Made by a program: the position numbers and the translations under genes | The notes under the pieces: generated by a model | Database searches by the model: none | The model's input: only the letters and a program-made list of their open reading frames with translations | Told to the model about the DNA's origin: nothing | DNA from: Hasllibacter halocynthiae | GTDB lineage: Bacteria > Pseudomonadota > Alphaproteobacteria > Rhodobacterales > Rhodobacteraceae | DNA: 64,000 bases | NCBI RefSeq assembly: GCF_003003095.1 | Contig: NZ_PVTT01000001.1 | Coordinates: 1,054,001 to 1,118,000 of the forward strand | Direction of reading: 5' to 3' | Shown: in pieces, positions 34,637 to 42,298 of the stretch | Numbering within the stretch: the first letter of the stretch is position 1 | How the letters are laid out: each line of letters begins with the position of its first letter

Positions 34637-35527
34637 CTAGTGGATTTCGGCCGCGCGCGCCGCGTCCTCGTCGCCGATCACGTCGCGGTCGAGGTACCTG
34701 TTCGCGGATTCCTCGCCCTCCCGGAACTCGAGGAAGGAGCGGAGGAAGAAGGCGACCGCCTGCACGAAGACCAGGATGGCGAAGGCCAGCAGCAGGATCT
34801 TGAAGATGAAGTAGCCGTTGAACCCGTTCGGGCTGAACCCGATGGTCTCGACGTTCCAGCGCACCGCCCGGGCCTTCATCAGCATCCGGTCCAGCGTGTC
34901 CGACGCCGAGACGTTCGGCGTGATCAGGTGCCGCCACATGAAGAACCAGGCGTAGAAGTAGACCAGCGCGGCCATGGGCGCCATGAAGAGGAAGGACCCG
35001 ACCATGTCGATCACCCGCTTGGCGCGGTGCCCGACGGCCGAATAGACGAGGTCCACCCGCACGTGACCGCCCTGCACGAAGGTCCACGACACGCAGAGCG
35101 CGACCACGATCGCGTTGTAGAGCTTCAGCTCCTCGCCGTACCAGGAGAGGTCCTGCGTGAACGAGTAGCCGAATGGCGAGATGGTGATCTCGGACACCCG
35201 GAAGATGCGCTGGAGCAGGACGATCACGATCTGCTGCAGCACCATGATCAGGCCCGCCCAGGCGGCGACGCGGCCGATCGCGTTGGCGAACCCCTCCATC
35301 CCGCGCACGGCGCCCCAGCCGAAGCGGGGCGACCAGACGGTGGCGGCGATCAGGGCGATCACGGCGAAGAGGACGATGCCGAACATCTCGGACGAGGCGC
35401 CGTAGTGGATGAAGCGCATCAGCGCCTCGCCGTCCGACCAGTCCGTCCAGGACGGCAGCGCGATCAGCGCGCGCACCACGTTCACGGGCGCCAGGAGGAT
35501 GTCGCCGAGAAGGCCCCAGGATTCCAT
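34637..35527 (-). CDS. TRAP transporter small permease (DctQ/TakQ type)
   Basis: A 296-residue membrane protein, longer than the ~170-residue norm for DctQ. The N-terminal part has two helices (EMFGIVLFAVIALIAATVW and later AAWAGLIMVLQQIVIVLLQRIF). The DctQ core follows, with SWTFVQGGHVRVDLVYSAVGHRAKRVIDMVGS and AALVYFYAWFFMWRHL. The last helix is ILLLAFAILVFVQAVAFFLRSF. It lies between the SBP gene and the large permease gene in the same direction, 16 bases before the latter. DctQ stabilises and couples the SBP to DctM. Confidence 0.87.
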   Translation of the reverse strand: MESWGLLGDILLAPVNVVRALIALPSWTDWSDGEALMRFIHYGASSEMFGIVLFAVIALIAATVWSPRFGWGAVRGMEGFANAIGRVAAWAGLIMVLQQIVIVLLQRIFRVSEITISPFGYSFTQDLSWYGEELKLYNAIVVALCVSWTFVQGGHVRVDLVYSAVGHRAKRVIDMVGSFLFMAPMAALVYFYAWFFMWRHLITPNVSASDTLDRMLMKARAVRWNVETIGFSPNGFNGYFIFKILLLAFAILVFVQAVAFFLRSFLEFREGEESANRYLDRDVIGDEDAARAAEIH

Positions 35528-35613
35528 GACGTGCCCTTCCTTGTCGCGGCGCGGGACGCGGCGCGGCCGGCCCCCGCCGCGGGGGGCCGGCCGCACTCAG
35601 GTGCGGCGGGGCG

Positions 35614-36696
35614 TCAGCCCAGCACGCGGTCGCGCTGGGAGCGATAGGCCCCCTCGGAACGGGTGATCCAGTTCGAGGAGGAGTTCATCGAGTCCATCAC
35701 GCTCTCGTGGATGCGCGCGAAGAGCTCGTCGCCCATGTTCTCGTCCAGCACCTCCTGCGAGGCGCGGCCGAAGGCGTTCCACACCTCGTCGGGGAACTCG
35801 AGGAGGTTGACCCCCGACGACTGCAGCCGCTGCAGCGCGGCCCCGTTCTCGGAGAGGAACTGCGCGAGGTTCCACTGGTGCGCCTCGGCGGCGGCGATCT
35901 CGATGATCTTCTGCTGGGCGGGGGTCAGCTCGTCGAAGACGTCGCGGTTCGTCGCCACCGAGAGGCCCGCGCCCGGCTCGTGGAAGCCGGCGGTGTAGTA
36001 GTTCTGCGTGACCTCCTGGAAGCCGGCCTTCTCGTCCGCCCAGGGGCCGATCCACTCCGTCCCGTCGATCGCGCCGGAGGAGAGGGCCTGGTAGACCTCC
36101 GCGCCCGGCAGGTTCTGCACGGAGGCGCCGAGCTTGCCCAGCGCCTGGCCGCCGAGGCCCGGCATCCGGAAGCGCAGGCCGTTGAAATCCTCGGGGGAGT
36201 TGATCTCCTGCCGGAACCAGCCGCCCGCCTGGGCGCCCGTGTTGCCGCCCAGGAAGGACTTCAGGCCGAAGATCTGGCCCAGCTCGTCGTGCAGCTCCAT
36301 GCCGCCGTCGTGGTAGTACCAGTTCGCCAGCTCCTGCGCGGTCATGCCGAAGGGCACGGCCGTGAAGAAGGCGTAGCCCGGGTGCTGGCCGACGAAGTAG
36401 TAGTCGGCGCCGTGGTACATGTCGGCCTGCCCGGCGGTGACGGCGTCGAACACCTCGAAGGCGCCGACCAGCTCGCCCGCGGCGCGCAGGTCGACGGTCA
36501 GCTGCCCGTCCGACATCGCGGTGATGTTGTTCGCGACCCGCTCGGCGGCGTCGTGCACCCCCGCGAGGCCGCGGCCCCAGGTGGTCACCATCGTCAGCGT
36601 CCGGTTGCCCTGCGCGTAGGCCGGGGCGGCCAGCGACGCCGCGCCGGCGGCGGCGCCGCCCACGGCGCCCTTGGTCAGGAATGAACGGCGGTCCAT
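35614..36696 (-). CDS. TRAP transporter solute-binding protein (TakP-like, probable 2-oxo acids)
   Basis: A 360-residue periplasmic protein with a Tat signal: MDRRSFLTKGAVGGAAAGA, with cleavage after AYA. The mature protein has LTMVTTWGRGLAGVHDAAERVA, QADMYHGADYYFVGQHPGYAFFTAVPFGM, LRFRMPGLGGQALGKLGASVQNLPG and GAIDGTEWIGPWADEKAGFQEV. These closely recall TakP of Rhodobacter sphaeroides, which binds pyruvate and other 2-oxo acids with Na+. Substrate is therefore inferred, lactate or other monocarboxylates being alternatives. It is the first gene of the TRAP operon; 254 bases separate it from the divergent sensor kinase gene, its likely regulator. Confidence 0.88.
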   Translation of the reverse strand: MDRRSFLTKGAVGGAAAGAASLAAPAYAQGNRTLTMVTTWGRGLAGVHDAAERVANNITAMSDGQLTVDLRAAGELVGAFEVFDAVTAGQADMYHGADYYFVGQHPGYAFFTAVPFGMTAQELANWYYHDGGMELHDELGQIFGLKSFLGGNTGAQAGGWFRQEINSPEDFNGLRFRMPGLGGQALGKLGASVQNLPGAEVYQALSSGAIDGTEWIGPWADEKAGFQEVTQNYYTAGFHEPGAGLSVATNRDVFDELTPAQQKIIEIAAAEAHQWNLAQFLSENGAALQRLQSSGVNLLEFPDEVWNAFGRASQEVLDENMGDELFARIHESVMDSMNSSSNWITRSEGAYRSQRDRVLG

Positions 36697-36863
36697 GCGG
36701 ATGTCTCCCTTGGTATGTCTCTCGCCCCCGTGCCTCCGGCGCGGGCGCCGGCAGGGGTCGTCTCGTTGCAGTGCGCGCATACGTGCCCTGCATCGCCGGC
36801 GGGCGCCATACCCAACACTACGCAAAAGCGGACCCGGGGCGGGCGGGCGCGGAAGGGGGCCCG

Positions 36864-36937
36864 CGCCCGCCGCCGGCGTTGCGCGCGGGCCCGTGCGCGT
36901 CGCCCGCCGCCGGCGTTGCGCGCGGGCCCGTGCGCGT
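36864..36937. repeat. Perfect 37-bp tandem duplication upstream of the sensor kinase gene
   Basis: Two directly adjacent, identical 37-base copies (36864-36900 and 36901-36937), each starting CGCCCGCCGCCGGCGTTGCG and ending GGGCCCGTGCGCGT. They end 13 bases before the GTG start at 36951, inside the 254-base divergent gap shared with the TRAP operon. Perfect identity indicates recent origin or active selection. Confidence 0.92.
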
Positions 36938-36950
36938 GGGATAAGGGACC

Positions 36951-38390
36951 GTGCCCGCCCTGCCCCGCCCCTTCCCCGGCCTGCGCCTGGGCTATGCCGG
37001 CAAGCTCGCCCTCGCGGCGGCGCTGCCGCTCGCGCTGGCGGTGGGCGGGATCGGCTGGCTCGTCCTGCAGCAGTCCAGGACCGCCGCCGCGCGCGAGATC
37101 GCGGCGCTGGAGGATCAGCTGACCGCCGCCAAGCGCGAGGAGCTGCGCAACTACGCCGCCCTCGCCCGCGGCGCCATCTCCGCGATCCACGGCCCGGCCG
37201 CCTTCGACGACGAGGACGCGAAGGCGCGCGCGCTCCAGATCCTCTCCGCCATGACCTACGGGCGCGACGGCTACTTCTTCGTCTTCGACTACGACGGCAC
37301 CGCCCTCGCCGCCCCCCGCAGGACCGAGCTGATCGGACGCCGCTGGCATGACCTGACGGATACCGAAGGCACGTCCGTCACCGCGCAGCTGATCGACCTC
37401 GCGCGGGAGGGGGGCGGCTACCACTCCTTCCTCTGGCAGCGCCCCTCCACAGGCGAGGAGGGGCGCGTCATCTCCTACGTGATCGGGCTGCAGGACTGGC
37501 GCTGGGCCATCGGCACGGGGATCTTCGTCGACGACATCCTCGCCGCCGCCGCCGCCGCCCGCACCGAGGCGCAGGCCCGTGTGCGCGAGACGTTCCTTTG
37601 GATCGGGGCGATCGCCGCGCTCGCGCTCGGGGCGGTCTTCGCGACGGGCCTCGCCCTCGCCATGAGGGAGCGTCGCCGCGCGGAGGCCGCGCGCCGCGCG
37701 CTGACCGGCCGCATCGTCGACGCCCAGGAGGAGGAGCGCACCCGCGTCGCGCGCGAGCTGCACGATTCCATCTCACAGATGCTCGTGGGGGTGCGCTACG
37801 CGCTCGACCTCGCCCGGCGGCGGCTCGACCGGGGGGACCCGCGCGCGGCCGGCAGCCTGCGGGACGGGATCGCGGGCCTCGGCCGCGCCACGCAGGAGGT
37901 GCGCCGCATATCGCGGGACCTGCGCCCCGGCGCGCTCGACGACCTCGGCCTCGGCCCCGCGCTCAAGTCCCTCCTGGAGGAGTTCGGCGCCCGCACCGGA
38001 ACGCAGGTGGCCTTCGAGACGGTCGTCTTCCGCAACCGCCTCTCCGAGGAGGCGCGCGTCGCCCTCTACCGCATCGCACAGGAGGCGCTCACCAACATCG
38101 AGCGCCATTCCGGCGCGCGGCGCGTCGCCATGAAGCTCCACGGCACCCGCCGCGGCGCGGTCCTGCGGATCGAGGACGACGGCCGCGGCCTCGCCGCCGC
38201 ACGGTCCGCCGAAGGGCGCGCGACGGGCCTCGGGCTGCGCAACATGCGCGAGCGGGCCGAGCGGCTGGGCGGCACCCTCGCGGCCGGATCGCGCGGGCGC
38301 GGCACCACGGTCGAGGCGGTGCTGCCCCTGCGCCATATCCTTCCCGCCGCGGCGCCTTCCGCCGAGGGCCTCCCGGTGGCGGCGGAATGA
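36951..38390 (+). CDS. Cache-domain sensor histidine kinase (NarL-type partner, MctS-like)
   Basis: A 479-residue membrane sensor starting at GTG 36951. TM1 is about residues 17-39; a periplasmic single Cache domain spans about 45-205 (ALQILSAMTYGRDGYFFVFDYDGTAL, WAIGTGIFVDDI). TM2 is about 215-237, the HisKA_3 box has H271 (EERTRVARELHDSISQML), and the HATPase has N382 (AQEALTNIERHSGA), DDGRG 409-413 and GLGLRNM. Such Cache kinases, for example MctS, sense monocarboxylates. Being divergent from a TakP-type TRAP operon, it probably controls it through the next gene. Stop and next start overlap by ATGA. Confidence 0.9.
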   Translation: MPALPRPFPGLRLGYAGKLALAAALPLALAVGGIGWLVLQQSRTAAAREIAALEDQLTAAKREELRNYAALARGAISAIHGPAAFDDEDAKARALQILSAMTYGRDGYFFVFDYDGTALAAPRRTELIGRRWHDLTDTEGTSVTAQLIDLAREGGGYHSFLWQRPSTGEEGRVISYVIGLQDWRWAIGTGIFVDDILAAAAAARTEAQARVRETFLWIGAIAALALGAVFATGLALAMRERRRAEAARRALTGRIVDAQEEERTRVARELHDSISQMLVGVRYALDLARRRLDRGDPRAAGSLRDGIAGLGRATQEVRRISRDLRPGALDDLGLGPALKSLLEEFGARTGTQVAFETVVFRNRLSEEARVALYRIAQEALTNIERHSGARRVAMKLHGTRRGAVLRIEDDGRGLAAARSAEGRATGLGLRNMRERAERLGGTLAAGSRGRGTTVEAVLPLRHILPAAAPSAEGLPVAAE

Positions 38391-39049
38391 CCGTCTCCGT
38401 CCTCGTGGTGGACGACCATCCGATGGTCGCCCAGGGCATCGCCGCCCTGCTCGAGACCTATGACGACATCCGCATCGCCGGAACGCTCCATTCGGGCGCG
38501 GAGGCCGTGACCGCGGCGCGCGCGCTGCGGCCGGACGTGATCCTGCTCGACCTGAACATGCCCGGGATGAACGGCCTCGCCGCGACCGAGCTGATCCGCG
38601 AGGCCGACCCCCTGGCGCGCATCCTGATCCTCTCCATGCACGACAGCCCCGAATACATCGCCGCCGCCCTCGACCACGGCGCCATGGGCTACGTGCTGAA
38701 GGACGTCCCCCCCGAGGAGGTGCGCGGGGCCATCGACGCCGTGATGGCGGGCGGGCAGTACCTCTGCGGCGGCGCGACGGCGGCCCTGCGCCCCGGGACG
38801 CCCGGCGGCGCGATCCCCCTCACCGGGCGCGAGCAGCGCGTCCTGCTGGAGCTGGCGCAGGGGCGGTCGAACAAGGCGGTCGCCGGGGTCCTCGGCATCT
38901 CGGTCCGCACGGTCGAGACGCACAGGAAGAACATCCGCCGCAAGCTGGGTATCGGCTCGACCGCCGGCCTCACCCGCTATGCGCTGGAGCACGGCGTGCT
39001 CCAGCCGGACGGCCGCCGCGGGACGGCGACCGCCGCCCTGCGCCTCTAG
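38387..39049 (+). CDS. NarL/FixJ-family response regulator
   Basis: A 220-residue cytosolic regulator. The receiver domain has D9-D10, the phospho-acceptor D55 (VILLDLNMPGMNG), S/T in ILSMHD and K105 (GYVLKDVPPEEV). The LuxR-type helix-turn-helix is at about 143-205 (LTGREQRVLLELAQGRSNKAV, SVRTVETHRKNIRRKLG). It is coupled to the sensor kinase by ATGA and is its obvious partner. Likely targets are the divergent TRAP genes at 36696-32266 (inference). Its TAG shares CTAG with the convergent YihY gene. Confidence 0.92.
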   Translation: MTVSVLVVDDHPMVAQGIAALLETYDDIRIAGTLHSGAEAVTAARALRPDVILLDLNMPGMNGLAATELIREADPLARILILSMHDSPEYIAAALDHGAMGYVLKDVPPEEVRGAIDAVMAGGQYLCGGATAALRPGTPGGAIPLTGREQRVLLELAQGRSNKAVAGVLGISVRTVETHRKNIRRKLGIGSTAGLTRYALEHGVLQPDGRRGTATAALRL

Positions 39050-39996
39050 GCGTCCGCCTTCGCCTTGCCCAGATGGTCGGCGGGCTCGGCGTCGCGCTCG
39101 CCCATGCGCCGGGCCTCGCCCACGGTGGTGTCGTGGCGCGTCTGCGCCTCCGTCTCGGCGTTCAGCTCGGCCCCCATGAGGACGATGTAGGCGCTGATCC
39201 ACATCCACATCAGCAGCACCACCACCCCGCCGAGCGATCCGAACGTCTCCTGGTACGAGCCGAAGGAGCGGACGTACCACGCGAAGAGGACCGAGCCGAT
39301 CAGCCACAGCACCGTCGCCGCGACGGAGCCCGGCGTCAGCCAGGCCCATTCCGCGTCGTCCCGCGAGGGGCCGAACCGGTAGAGGATCGCGAGCCCCAGC
39401 ATCGCGATCGCGGCGACGAGGGGCCAGCGGGCGATCGTGATGACCACGTTGGTCGTCGGCCCCAGCGGCAGGAACTCCAGCACGATGGGCAGCAGCACGA
39501 TCGCCGCGACCGTCACGAAGAACCCCAGCACGACCCCCAGCGTCAGCGCGAGGCGCACGGCGGTGAACTTGACGAAGCCGCGATCCTCCGTCTCGTCGTA
39601 GGCGATGTTCAGCCCCTGCATGGCCGACCGCATGGCCGCCGACGCCGACCAGAGCGACAGGAGGAGGCCGAGGATCGCCGTGAAGCCCAGGCCGGTCTCC
39701 TCGCCGGCGATCTCGGTCGCCTGGTCGATCACGATCTCCGCCGCCTGCTGCGGCAGGATCTGCGTCAGCTGCTGGATCTGCCCGGTGATCTCGTTGGGAT
39801 CGGCCACGATGCCGGCGATCGCCATCACCGCCGCGATGCCGGGGAACAGCGCCAGGAGGCCGTAGAACGCGATCCCCGCGGCGACGAGGCCGACCCGGTC
39901 GTTCGCGATCTCGTCCTTCGTCCGCAGAAGGATGTCCTTCCACCCCGCCTTCGATATCTCCGTCGGCTTGGTCGCATGCCGTCCGCGGTTCGCCAT
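39046..39996 (-). CDS. YihY/BrkB family membrane protein
   Basis: A 316-residue inner-membrane protein of the YihY (formerly putative RNase BN) family. It has AAGIAFYGLLALFPGIAAVMAIAG in the first helix pair, LSLWSASAAMRSAMQGLNIAYDETEDRGF, three central helices, and SYQETFGSLGGVVVLLMWMWISAYIVLMGAELNAE near the end. The family is unrelated to true RNase BN and its function is unknown; exporter roles have been proposed. N- and C-terminal tails are charged. Monocistronic. Confidence 0.88.
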   Translation of the reverse strand: MANRGRHATKPTEISKAGWKDILLRTKDEIANDRVGLVAAGIAFYGLLALFPGIAAVMAIAGIVADPNEITGQIQQLTQILPQQAAEIVIDQATEIAGEETGLGFTAILGLLLSLWSASAAMRSAMQGLNIAYDETEDRGFVKFTAVRLALTLGVVLGFFVTVAAIVLLPIVLEFLPLGPTTNVVITIARWPLVAAIAMLGLAILYRFGPSRDDAEWAWLTPGSVAATVLWLIGSVLFAWYVRSFGSYQETFGSLGGVVVLLMWMWISAYIVLMGAELNAETEAQTRHDTTVGEARRMGERDAEPADHLGKAKADA

Positions 39997-40141
39997 CTGC
40001 GTCTCCTTCCGTTGCGGGGGGGAACGAACGGCGGGTGGCAACGTTCCGCCGGTTCCGCGTCGCAGGCTCGTTTCGCGGGAAGGCCGCCCCCGCGCGGCTC
40101 GTCGCACGGAAGGGCGCCCTGCGGCCACCGGATGCTACGGG

Positions 40142-40171
40142 TTGACCGCGCCGCCTCCCGTCCCGTATTGA
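40142..40171 (+). promoter_or_regulatory. Possible sigma-70 promoter for the ilv leader
   Basis: TTGACC at 40142-40147 and TATTGA at 40166-40171 with an 18-base spacer. The -35 matches well, the -10 only in its first three bases. Placement 38 bases before the leader ATG is right for the attenuated ilv transcript. Confidence 0.35.
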
Positions 40172-40209
40172 TCGGCCACCGCCGACGTCCGGCGGGCGAA
40201 AGGCGTGGC

Positions 40210-40254
40210 ATGACCCTCATTCTCCTCGTATCCGCGGCGCGCATGGCCCCCTGA
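40210..40254 (+). CDS. ilv leader peptide
   Basis: A 14-residue peptide, MTLILLVSAARMAP, with the run Leu-Ile-Leu-Leu-Val, immediately followed by a stop and then a hairpin with seven T residues. This is the classical arrangement of branched-chain amino-acid attenuators. Ribosome stalling at Leu/Ile/Val codons during starvation would favour an antiterminator and allow transcription into ilvB. The codons used (CTC, ATT, CTC, CTC, GTA) include ATT and GTA, which are rare in this GC-rich genome and so sensitise the peptide. Confidence 0.85.
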   Translation: MTLILLVSAARMAP

Positions 40255-40281
40255 CGGGAAGCGGCCCCGCCGCGCCATGCG

Positions 40282-40311
40282 CCCCCGACCGACCCCGGCG
40301 GGGGTTTTTTT
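40282..40311 (+). terminator. ilvB attenuator (Rho-independent terminator)
   Basis: Stem CCCCCG (40282-40287) with CGGGGG (40299-40304) and T7 at 40305-40311; an alternative shorter ACCCC/GGGGT stem uses the inner bases. It lies between the leader peptide stop and the ilvB start at 40349. The GC-rich segment just before it (GCGGCCCCGCCGCGCC) could form the competing antiterminator. Confidence 0.82.
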
Positions 40312-40348
40312 ATGCCCGCCGATCCCGAATCCCAGACGGACCGAGACG

Positions 40349-42124
40349 ATGACCGACGAGACGAAGGCTTCAGATCAGCACATCACCGGCGCGCAGATGG
40401 TGGTGCGCGCCCTCCGCGATCAGGGGGTCGAGGTGATCTTCGGCTATCCCGGCGGCGCGGTCCTGCCGATCTACGACGAGCTCTTCCAGCAGGAGGGCAT
40501 CCGCCACGTCCTCGTCCGGCACGAGCAGGGCGCCGTCCACGCCGCCGAGGGCTACGCCCGCTCGACCGGCCGGCCGGGCGTCGCCCTCGTCACCTCCGGG
40601 CCGGGCGCGACGAACGCGGTCACGGGGCTGACGGACGCCTTGATGGACTCGATCCCCATCGTCGTCCTGACGGGCCAGGTGCCGACCTTCATGATCGGCT
40701 CGGACGCCTTCCAGGAGGCCGACACCGTCGGCATCACCCGCCCCTGCACCAAGCACAACTGGCTCGTGAAGGAGGCCGAGACCCTGTCGGCCACCATCCA
40801 CGAGGCGTTCAAGGTCGCGACCTCCGGCCGTCCGGGCCCGACCCTCGTGGACATCCCCAAGGACGTGCAGTTCGCCTCCGCCCCCTACACGGGCCCCGAC
40901 ATGGTGACGCCCAGGCACCGCATCCCCCGCCGCGAGACCGACCCCGCCATGATCGAGGCCCTCGTCGGCGAGATCGAGCGCGCCGAGCGCCCGATCCTCT
41001 ACACCGGGGGCGGCGTCATCAACTCGGGGCCCCGCGCCTCGCAGCTCCTGCGCGAGCTGGCGGCCGAGACGGGCTTCCCCGTCACCTCGACCCTCATGGG
41101 CCTCGGCGCCTACCCCGCCTCGGGCGAGGCGTGGCTGGGGATGCTGGGGATGCACGGCACGGTGCAGGCGAACTACGCCATGCACGGCTGCGACCTGATG
41201 GTGAACGTGGGCGCGCGCTTCGACGACCGCATCACCGGGCGGGTCGACGCCTTCTCCCCCGGCAGCGTGAAGGCCCATGTCGACGTCGACCCCTCCTCGA
41301 TCAACAAGGTCATCCCGACGCAGATCCCGCTCCTCGGCGACGTCGCGGAGGTGCTGGAGAAGGTGCTCGCCCTCTGGCGGCAGCGCGGGTCGAAGGTGAA
41401 CCGCGACGCCCTCGCCGCCTGGTGGAGGCGGATCGACGAATGGCGCGCCACCGACTGCCTCGCCTTCGTGCAGGACGGCCCCGTCATCAAGCCGCAGCAC
41501 GCCCTCTCCCGGCTCGAGGCGCTGACCAAGGGCCACGACCGCTACGTCTGCACGGAAGTGGGCCAGCACCAGATGTGGGCCGCGCAGTACATGGGGTTCG
41601 AGGCGCCGATGCGCTGGATGACGTCCGGCGGCCTCGGCACGATGGGCTACGGCTTCCCCGCCAGCATCGGCGTGCAGATGGCGCACCCGGATGCCCTCGT
41701 GATCAACGTCGCGGGCGAGGCGTCCTGGCTGATGAACATGCAGGAGATGGGGACCGCCACCCAGTACCGCCTGCCCGTCAAGCAGTTCATCCTCAACAAC
41801 GAGCGGCTCGGCATGGTTCGCCAGTGGCAGGAGCTGCTCCACGGCGAGCGCTACTCCCAGTCCTGGTCCGAGGCCCTGCCCGACTTCGCCAAGCTCGCCG
41901 AGGCGTTCGGCTGGCTCGGCATCACCGTGGACGACCCGGCGGACCTCGACGACGCGATCCGGGCCATGATCGACCACCCCGGCCCCGTCCTCCTCGACTG
42001 CCTGGTCGAGAAGCACGAGAACTGCTTTCCCATGATCCCCTCGGGCAAGGCCCATAACGAGATGATCCTGCCCAACGCCGAGGCGCAGGGCCAGATCACC
42101 GCGCAGGGCGCCGTCCTCGTCTGA
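40349..42124 (+). CDS. ilvB: Acetolactate synthase large (catalytic) subunit
   Basis: A 591-residue ThDP/FAD enzyme (ilvB/ilvI type). It condenses two pyruvates, or pyruvate with 2-oxobutyrate, in Leu/Val/Ile synthesis. The ThDP-activating Glu is E59 (LVRHEQGAVHAAEGYA). LVTSGPGATNAVTGLTDALMDSIP and GGLGTMGYGFPASIGVQ are conserved. The metal-binding GDG/GDA motif reads G456-E457-A-S here, Asp being replaced by Glu, then QFILNNERLGMVRQWQE. The start at 40349 follows the attenuator. The regulatory subunit ilvH lies 1.96 kb downstream, beyond a BCCT gene, rather than adjacent. Confidence 0.95.
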   Translation: MTDETKASDQHITGAQMVVRALRDQGVEVIFGYPGGAVLPIYDELFQQEGIRHVLVRHEQGAVHAAEGYARSTGRPGVALVTSGPGATNAVTGLTDALMDSIPIVVLTGQVPTFMIGSDAFQEADTVGITRPCTKHNWLVKEAETLSATIHEAFKVATSGRPGPTLVDIPKDVQFASAPYTGPDMVTPRHRIPRRETDPAMIEALVGEIERAERPILYTGGGVINSGPRASQLLRELAAETGFPVTSTLMGLGAYPASGEAWLGMLGMHGTVQANYAMHGCDLMVNVGARFDDRITGRVDAFSPGSVKAHVDVDPSSINKVIPTQIPLLGDVAEVLEKVLALWRQRGSKVNRDALAAWWRRIDEWRATDCLAFVQDGPVIKPQHALSRLEALTKGHDRYVCTEVGQHQMWAAQYMGFEAPMRWMTSGGLGTMGYGFPASIGVQMAHPDALVINVAGEASWLMNMQEMGTATQYRLPVKQFILNNERLGMVRQWQELLHGERYSQSWSEALPDFAKLAEAFGWLGITVDDPADLDDAIRAMIDHPGPVLLDCLVEKHENCFPMIPSGKAHNEMILPNAEAQGQITAQGAVLV

Positions 42125-42129
42125 TCCCC

Positions 42130-42192
42130 GCCGCCCCGGCAGGCCCCGGGGCGGCCTCCTCCGCACGGGAGACGCCTCCCGGTGCGGGGGTT
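42130..42192 (+). terminator. Two hairpins after ilvB, probable terminator
   Basis: First stem GCCGCCCCGG/CCGGGGCGGC (42130-42155, loop CAGGCC). Second stem CCGCACGGGAG/CTCCCGGTGCGG (42161-42187, one bulge), followed by GGGTTT. The T-run is short, but stem stability is high. If active, the BCCT gene at 42299 and ilvH need their own promoter or readthrough. Confidence 0.5.
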
Positions 42193-42298
42193 TCGCCGGC
42201 GCGCCCTTCCCGCTAGGCCGCGCCGGCCCGCCGCCGCCGGATCGTTTCCGCTCCAGCCGGCGTTGGCCGACAACAGCCCCAGCAGGAAAGGCAGCCGC

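Noticed and set aside
31681-34803. A 1040-codon plus-strand frame opposite the TRAP permease, rich in His/Asp/Gln
   Set aside because: It is the antisense of a membrane protein: complementary codons of Leu/Ile/Val give the observed composition.
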